Assembly (NCBI RefSeq): GCF_932276165.1
Contig: NC_063994.1
Location: forward strand, 1,860,001 to 1,924,000
DNA from: Plutella xylostella
Taxonomy: Eukaryota > Arthropoda > Insecta > Lepidoptera > Plutellidae
Reading direction: 5' to 3'
DNA: 64,000 nt
The notes beneath the pieces are model-generated. The model searched no databases, was not told the origin of the DNA, and saw only the letters and a program-made list of their open reading frames with translations. Within the stretch, counting starts at the first letter, position 1. Each line of letters starts with the position of its first letter. Shown in pieces: positions 58,016-64,000 of this stretch. Made by a program: the position numbers and the translations under genes.

Positions 58016-58185
58016 CTAATGTGTCGGTGCCTTTACTGATGGCTTCAAAGCATGTTGCTGTCTTAAGGTACCCCACCAGTGGAACAGAGACTCCATAGGG
58101 CTTTTATGGCGATGGCGTCCTGTTCTCAGCAACTGCCTGGCCTCCGTCCAGCTCAGCCCTTGCACTCGCATCAGCTCGCTGACCA
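58016..58185 (-). other. Possible terminal exon of an unrecognised gene
   Basis: On the minus strand a good acceptor (TTTTTTTCATTTCTTACAG) precedes 56 open codons ending at a stop: VSELMRVQGLSWTEARQLL..., MESLFHWWGTLRQQ. Base composition is more balanced than the flanks, which favours real or former coding sequence. I do not recognise the family and found no upstream exon. It could also be a gene fragment. Confidence 0.35.
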
Positions 58186-58775
58186 CTGTAAGAAATGAAA
58201 AAAAGGCAGACGGTCCTATAAACAGACTAGTCTGCTGGTAGTTAGGTATTTTTCGGGTCAGGGCTATCCGAGTATCCGTGTTCCGAGTTTTTAATAAAAA
58301 TATAAGAAGGTCCGTTGGATTCATAGACAACTCTACCTCATTCACCTCATTGTGTGTGCTCTCGTGCTCTCTGATATTATTGTAGCCTTTGGTTAGTTTG
58401 TTTACATTATAACAACTTTTCAGTATTTCGAACAAAATGTTAGTGTAATTCAGTGTGATTTAAGAAACATTGGGAACTACAAATTTATTGAGGATCTACA
58501 TCTGAACCTTCTTACTACCTACATAAAAAACTACTGTAAACATGTTTCTATCCGCTTCGCGATTGATACGGTTAGTGTTTACGGTTACCTACGCTAAGCT
58601 ACGGTTAGTCTAGGACAATATACTTACCTAATTTTATTATACTAGATACTTAAGTATATTTAGTTTAATTATTTATGACGTAGTTTGTTTAGGTAAGTAG
58701 GTAGGTTACCTAGTTCAAGAATCTTCAGAAAAAATACTTATCCTATGAATTTTCCCATCCTAATTTTATTGTTAC

Positions 58776-58790
58776 AGCGCCATCTAGTGT
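58776..58790 (-). promoter_or_regulatory. CTCF-like motif, reverse orientation
   Basis: AGCGCCATCTAGTGT is the reverse complement of ACACTAGATGGCGCT, fitting CCASYAGRKGGCRS at all but the first position. It lies between vermilion and the PP2C gene and faces the + oriented motif at 44396. Confidence 0.35.
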
Positions 58791-59821
58791 TACCTTACTA
58801 TACAACATATTTTATTACTTTATTTTTAAACATAACATAAACCTATACCTGTATATTTAAAAAAATGATTTTACTGATTGTTTTAATGAAATTGATCATT
58901 TGTATTTCTTTATTCGCTATCCGTACTTATAATATATATACCTAAATTTTAATACCTCAAATTTTATGTTGTGCGTGTAAAGAAACAGGTTTTACATTGA
59001 TACTTTGACAGATGACATCCTTTTTGACAATTGACGTTTCGTCAAGTTATTTTTGTACGCAGTTTCCTTTTTCCTTCGTAGTGGAAATAAGTGGAAGTGG
59101 AAGGATTTCATTTATTCAACTTCTAACAAAATACATTCAATAGGTAGTAGATTCGAATGGGATTAAATATCAGTGATTAAAACGCGGTTTAAAGTGAAGT
59201 TTCCACATTCCTGTATCACCTAGCACCGCTTGTAAGTAGGTAAACATACTCATTATTTTGTTCCTAAAAATAAACCCGATTATTAATGTTTACACTCAAT
59301 GAATTTTTCCAATCAAAGGTCAAATTTAAAGTTGCGAACTACATCTCTCGATATTATCATTGGAACAGGAGTCAACTACATGGGCAACTATTTAAATTCT
59401 ATTTTTTTATCAATGGAGGAGGTACCTACAAGTACTTTATGAAAGGGATATCATAGCCTTTGTAATGCGAAAGGTAGGTAGATATTCTGCCTCTTTAGCT
59501 GACTTTAGTATCCTTAAGCAAGGATATTTTTTGAAGAGAAAAATTAGGATTTTATATGTTATTCTTAGGCCTGACTACATTCAAGGAATGATGAAATCAA
59601 CCTTATTAATTATTTGGTGTTAATTTTGTTTTAATTATTTCAGTATTATTGGTTGGCAAAAAAACCCAAAACATTATATTTAAAAAATAAACTTAGATAT
59701 TCCTTCCAATGACTACTAAAAACCACTTTCAAAGAGTAAATTTCGTGTCAGTCCTAAAATTTTCATGACAAGAAAAATTAAATGCCATTACATTTAACAT
59801 CTTCATTTCTGTTCCAGAGTG

Positions 59822-62800
59822 ATGGGTCAGACCCTCTCGGAGCCGGTGACGGAGAAGCAGTCGTTCACATGCCAGGACAGCCGCTTCCTCGTGGGCTCGT
59901 CCTGCATGCAGGGGTGGCGGGTGTCCATGGACGACGCTCACACTCACATACTGTCACTGCCTGATGATCCAGGAACGGCTTTCTTCGCTGTGTACGATGG
60001 GCATGGAGGTAAGGAGGTTTTTGTGAATGGATGTTGATGAGTAAAAATTTATTGAATGTATTTGATGGTGTACCTAAGGTAGGAAGAATAAGGAGTGACT
60101 TCCCAGTTCCAGCTGTGCGAAATAGAAACACACATAACATAGGTGTATAGAATAAAATAGAATAGCTTGTTAAAAAGTTAAATAAGTACAGACAAAATTA
60201 CTTAGCTCAAATATCTATCCAAAATAATTCAATTGGGTTGGCCTTTGCTAGGCTTGAAATAATAGACAGCTCTAACACTTTATTTAAGAAAGTAGGGGAT
60301 ATTATTATTATGTTAATCATACAAAATGTAAACACAATTTTCAGGAGCAAACATAGCAGAGTATGCGGGCAAACACCTTCACAAGTTCATCACAGCACGG
60401 CCGGAGTACCATCTTGGGAACATTGAAGAGGCCATGAAACAGGTAACCTTAAATAGAAAAGTAAATAATTACCCACAACAAAAAATAAGCCAGTTTGTTT
60501 GGGGCCATAGCAACTATACCTTAGGGCACCCAGCAACTGACAATAATCTAAATACTAATGAACAAATCCTTTAACCTCAGTGTCAAATCCAAGTCTAGTC
60601 TAGCTATAGTGTTTATCACCAACATGCTTACACCTATCGTTATGGAGTTCCCAGGTTTGAAATACAGATAGGAATATGAAACATTACGGAATGGGTAGCA
60701 TGCATAAGGACAATGATAACAGGTAAAAAACCCACAAGATTAAAATGTGACTCACAGTATGATGTAATAAAATGCATGGCTTTCCTACCTATTACATAAG
60801 GTTTTCAAGTTCTGAGAAAGAGTAATAGAATTGAAATTCCTTTAATACATAACAACTTAATCAAAATCCATACCCTATATTATTGCGTTGTTAATTAAGG
60901 AGGCCAACACGTTTGCATGCCTATAAAATTACTATAAACAAAAGGGAATTATTTTCTAATTGGAGAAATGACAAACTAATTAATCAAAAAAATGTACACC
61001 TTCATGCCATGAGAAATACTTAGGATTTGTTAAAAATTCGTCATATTTCTCATGTTTTCAAGTTTCGTAGTAATACAGTCACTACAGAAGCATCGGGATA
61101 AAATGGAAATCTAAGAATAGCAAGGTACCTATTTAAGATGAAATGCATGACCGACTTTGATGGTCTTTGAATTCAAAGTCGGTGGCCTGTAACCTATTAG
61201 CGATATCTAGCAGCCGTAAAACAAGAGTTGTTCAGAATGACCACCTCAGTCATACCCTGTCAAGTCTCAATATCATTTTTCTATTAACTATGGCGCTCGC
61301 GCTCGAGGCCACGCGACAGAAACGAGCGAGTCTTGTCGTGCGATTCTCGCGCCCTGTGCTAGGTATGCAGAATAAGTACCTACCTGCTAAAGTCGTACCA
61401 TTCCAAGTATTAATTTACATATAGGTGTGAGGTAATTAATTATGCCGAACATGGGCAGTTGCATGCTCAAGGACGCGGCCCTGAAAAATATATTTATACT
61501 CGGGAAATGTGACTCGCTTGTTACTCATAACTTATAATTGGAGTTAAATAGTTTCTCGCGTGATGCGCTAAGGCGGCCATCTTGGATTTCTGTGAAAATA
61601 TCGGAATAATCGAATCTAATCTATTAAAATTATCGTGCGTAGAGTACGGTCAGCTTTATACTTTTTAAAAATAACAGCCAATGTTTGAAAGAATAAAAGG
61701 TGGTTTGTAAAGGCACAAATAGGGCACAAAATTGTATAACATTTTACTTACTACATTAAAAAAAAACATTGCCCATAGTAAAAAAGTAACGTGACCAACA
61801 AAATTTCTATAGAAAATGATATTTTTTTTCGCGAATTTTTAAATTCTGATTTCAGTTTCGGGCTTAGATATACCATGCTTCACATGTAGGTTTCGGCTTA
61901 GTATACCCTATTTGCAACACCCTGTATACATGATGCTGACTGTACATAAGTATGGCAAGCTTTTACGGAGGTAATGCTTGCGTCTTATTAGATTTCAAGG
62001 TGAAGGTAGTAAAAGCATTGGCATTTTCTTTCCTCGAGGGACTGATTCCTGCGATATTATGGTAACAGTGACTGAAACGGATGGAATTTCTTATGCTATG
62101 AATTGAATATCGCTTAGAAAACCTATAATAGAGCCCTGTTTAAACATCAAGGGCCTTACCACTAAAACTTAGACAGTATTTAACTGATGTTTAGCGCTGT
62201 CAAACGCCTAACAAATCTGTCAAATTTCGTTTGAAAAACTAGTTAGGTAAACAGTGTTTAAAGTTTTTTGTGGTAGCACAGTATACCTTAACTACTATCA
62301 CAAAAAAACTTCAAACACTGTTTAACTAGTGTTTAAAACGAAATTTGACAGATTTTGTAGGCGTTGTCACTAAACATCTGTTAAATACTGTCTAAGTTTT
62401 TGTGGTAAGCCCCATAGTTTTTATATTTCGTCCAACTTTGAATCAATTCCCTAGACTTACATAATTATTTACTGTCCTTCATGTTCAATCTATTACTCAT
62501 TCATATACCTACAACAGTCATATTTTAAATGTACCAAACATCATTCTGTCGAACATTGTGTCTGTTGTGTTGGAAAGTCCCTAATAGATTATTAGATATT
62601 AGCATCGAACAAAGCGGACTATTAGTAATAGTTTAGATTAGATTACTTTATTCAAAATATGGTGTGACCGTATCATGGCTAACAATTAACAGAAAATAAA
62701 CGCCAAAAATAGTAAAGGAATCTGGCATTTGCGTGTAAATATTTCCTCACTTTAAATTAAAACGACAGAAGTGGTAAATTGTTGCGGAGAATTTATAATT

Positions 62801-64000
62801 TCCGTCGTTACGAATATGAGTTGAGTGTTTTAATATTATATTGTAATACATAATGGGTTTTGGCAGCTGAGCGTATGCGGTACCGTTTTATTTGCATTCC
62901 GGTAACATTACATTACATTTTAAGTCAAGGCGAATAATTTAATATACCTTGCTGGAATACTAGTATTTTGTACCACTTGAATTATCTTTCGCTTAGATTG
63001 CAAGTTCAAATCAAAACTTTCTTCTTGATTAGTCTGTCCTATGTCTTCGGCTATAGTATCTACAGTATATTCATCCATATTCTCTGACCTCTAGGTTTTA
63101 TAAAACTTGACTGCAGTCAGTGCACAGCATTTTATCCATCTCGATCCCTTCAGGGTTTCCTCGACCTCAACCAGGCGAAAAACCTCCTTGCCAAACCATT
63201 CTGATCAATAACCTCGCTCACGCACAAAAAAACTCGACCCCTATCTGCTTCCACCCAGGGTTTTCTGGACCTCAACCAGGCGATGCTCCAACTGACTCCA
63301 AGAGGACATAGATGTTGGATACCTTTTGCCACGGCTCGCCTTAGCCACCCCTATCGGAGCAAAAGTATCTTCACCCCTACCAACAATCTCCAGCCAAACC
63401 AAAACTCACCCCTATCTCCTTCCCCCCAGGGTTTCCTAGACCTGGACCAGGCGATGCTCGAAGAGGACCTTCAGGAGAAGGTGGCGGGCAGCACGGCCGT
63501 GGCGGTGCTGGTGCGCGGCGGCGCCGTGTACTGCGCCAACGTGGGCGACTCGCGCGCCGTGGCCTGCGTCGCCGGGCGGGTGAGTGTCAGGCTGCCTTTC
63601 CATCCATACCCTCCGACTGCCTCTGACTACCTTTTCAGGAATAACTGTCGTGAGCATACAGCACGGCATATTATGTACATATCTAGTAAGAAGCAGAATT
63701 TAATACGTAAGGCCTAATAAAAAACAGCAGATGTTGGTGGCAAATCAATGGCATCGACGGTTATTTCAACATATTAGCTGTGGTAGTATGGAACGACGGG
63801 TACTCACAGAATAGAGTATGTAAGTCATTTGTAGAGCTCAAGACAGTATGAGTAAAGCCCTGTGACTTTAGCCTTACTTTACTCTTCTCCAGTAGTCACT
63901 TACCTCATTCACCAACTTCACCTTCCTTTCCAGGCTGAGTCCCTATCCTACGACCACAAGCCCAACAACCCTGAGGAGCTGCGCCGCATCACGGCCGGCG
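59822..64000 (+). CDS. PP2C-type Ser/Thr phosphatase, first four coding exons (cut by window end)
   Basis: Exons 59822-60008, 60345-60442, 63430-63579 and 63934-64000 (continuing) give about 167 residues of a protein that should be about twice as long or more. The N-terminus MGQTLSEP has Gly2 and Ser6, a good N-myristoylation signal. Conserved PP2C motifs follow: GWRVSMDDAHTH (metal-side Asp38), FFAVYDGHGG (Asp59, Gly60), AGSTAVAVLV, NVGDSRAVA and DHKPNN. The enzyme is a Mg/Mn-dependent phosphatase acting on phospho-Ser/Thr proteins. It resembles the group of insect and nematode PP2Cs with this same N-terminus. A non-coding first exon probably ends at 59231 (CACCGCTT|GTAAGT), and the acceptor lies 4 bp before the start codon. 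Intron 2 holds two duplicates of the exon 3 start. Confidence 0.93.
60443..63100 (+). other. PP2C intron 2, no exon recognised
   Basis: It contains a 260-bp foldback MITE (62151-62413) and one arm of an ACAGGGTGTTGCAA element (about 61850-61925). The remainder is AT-rich and unassigned. Confidence 0.55.
62151..62413. mobile_element. 263-bp foldback MITE
   Basis: GGGCCTTACCACTAAAACTT at the left and AAGTTTTTGTGGTAAGCCCC at the right begin arms that pair over most of the element (CTTAGACAGTATTTAAC, GATGTTTAG, CTGTCAAATTTCGTTT, AAACAGTGTTT). No coding capacity. Confidence 0.85.
63154..63180 (+). pseudogene. Duplicate of the start of PP2C exon 3 (first copy)
   Basis: CCCTTCAG followed by GGTTTCCTCGACCTCAACCA GGCG copies the exon 3 acceptor and first eight codons (63430 onward) with an Asp to Asn change, then diverges. 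Confidence 0.75.
63259..63291 (+). pseudogene. Duplicate of the start of PP2C exon 3 (second copy)
   Basis: CCACCCAG followed by GGTTTTCTGGACCTCAACCA GGCGATGCTCC copies the acceptor and first ten codons of exon 3, with CCCCTATCT(G/C)CTTCC upstream as in the real exon. With 63154 and 63430 this forms three tandem acceptor units spaced 105 and 171 bp. Confidence 0.8.

Larger units (their letters stand above)
56606..59050. other. Intergenic region between vermilion and the PP2C gene
   Basis: It contains the divergent promoters, a LINE fragment (57010-57290), a possible exon (58016-58185) and a CTCF-like motif (58776-58790). The rest is AT-rich and unassigned. Confidence 0.5.

Noticed and set aside
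58016..58435. 139-codon single-exon gene on the minus strand
   Set aside because: The frame starts at a TTG, and its left part looks like intron next to a good acceptor at 58186; only the 58016-58185 part is kept as a possible exon.

Overview
The window looks like nuclear DNA of a lepidopteran insect, most likely a moth. It is AT-rich and intron-rich. It carries five recognisable multi-exon animal genes, and much of the remainder is non-LTR retrotransposons and small foldback (MITE-like) elements of types common in moth genomes. There is no sign of bacterial gene organisation, CRISPR arrays or rRNA.

Layout: 1-13.0 kb is a nest of transposable elements: three damaged non-LTR retrotransposons, a DNA element nested in one of them, and a head-to-tail pair of GC-rich terminal-inverted-repeat elements. 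An ENOX-like gene (RRM plus coiled coil; + strand, 9 coding exons, 732 aa) spans 13.29-26.92 kb. A cathepsin O-like cysteine protease gene (+, 6 coding exons, 364 aa) spans 27.58-37.95 kb; its second intron holds a nearly complete non-LTR element with both ORFs open. An aldose 1-epimerase (galactose mutarotase, GALM) gene (+, 5 coding exons, 356 aa) spans 40.97-44.10 kb. It ends tail-to-tail with tryptophan 2,3-dioxygenase (vermilion; - strand, 10 coding exons, 401 aa) at 44.76-56.61 kb, one intron of which holds another retrotransposon. A PP2C-type phosphatase gene (+, first four coding exons, cut by the window edge) runs from 59.82 kb to the end. The exon maps were built by joining canonical GT-AG junctions, and every phase closes without a frameshift.

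The five genes show no common pathway. Vermilion acts in tryptophan catabolism and, in insects, eye-pigment synthesis. GALM acts in hexose metabolism, cathepsin O in lysosomal proteolysis, PP2C in dephosphorylation, and ENOX in cell-surface redox.

The most unusual signal is that four of the five genes contain short duplicated pieces of their own exons in the neighbouring introns. Each piece keeps one real splice site, either the donor or the acceptor. In two genes the copies differ from the parent exon mainly at synonymous positions. Other points of note are an intron with a scattered 13-bp motif in both orientations, an element with long inverted termini and internal motif repeats in the vermilion gene, a polyadenylated insertion with an 18-bp target duplication in GALM, and CTCF-like motifs that flank vermilion in convergent orientation.
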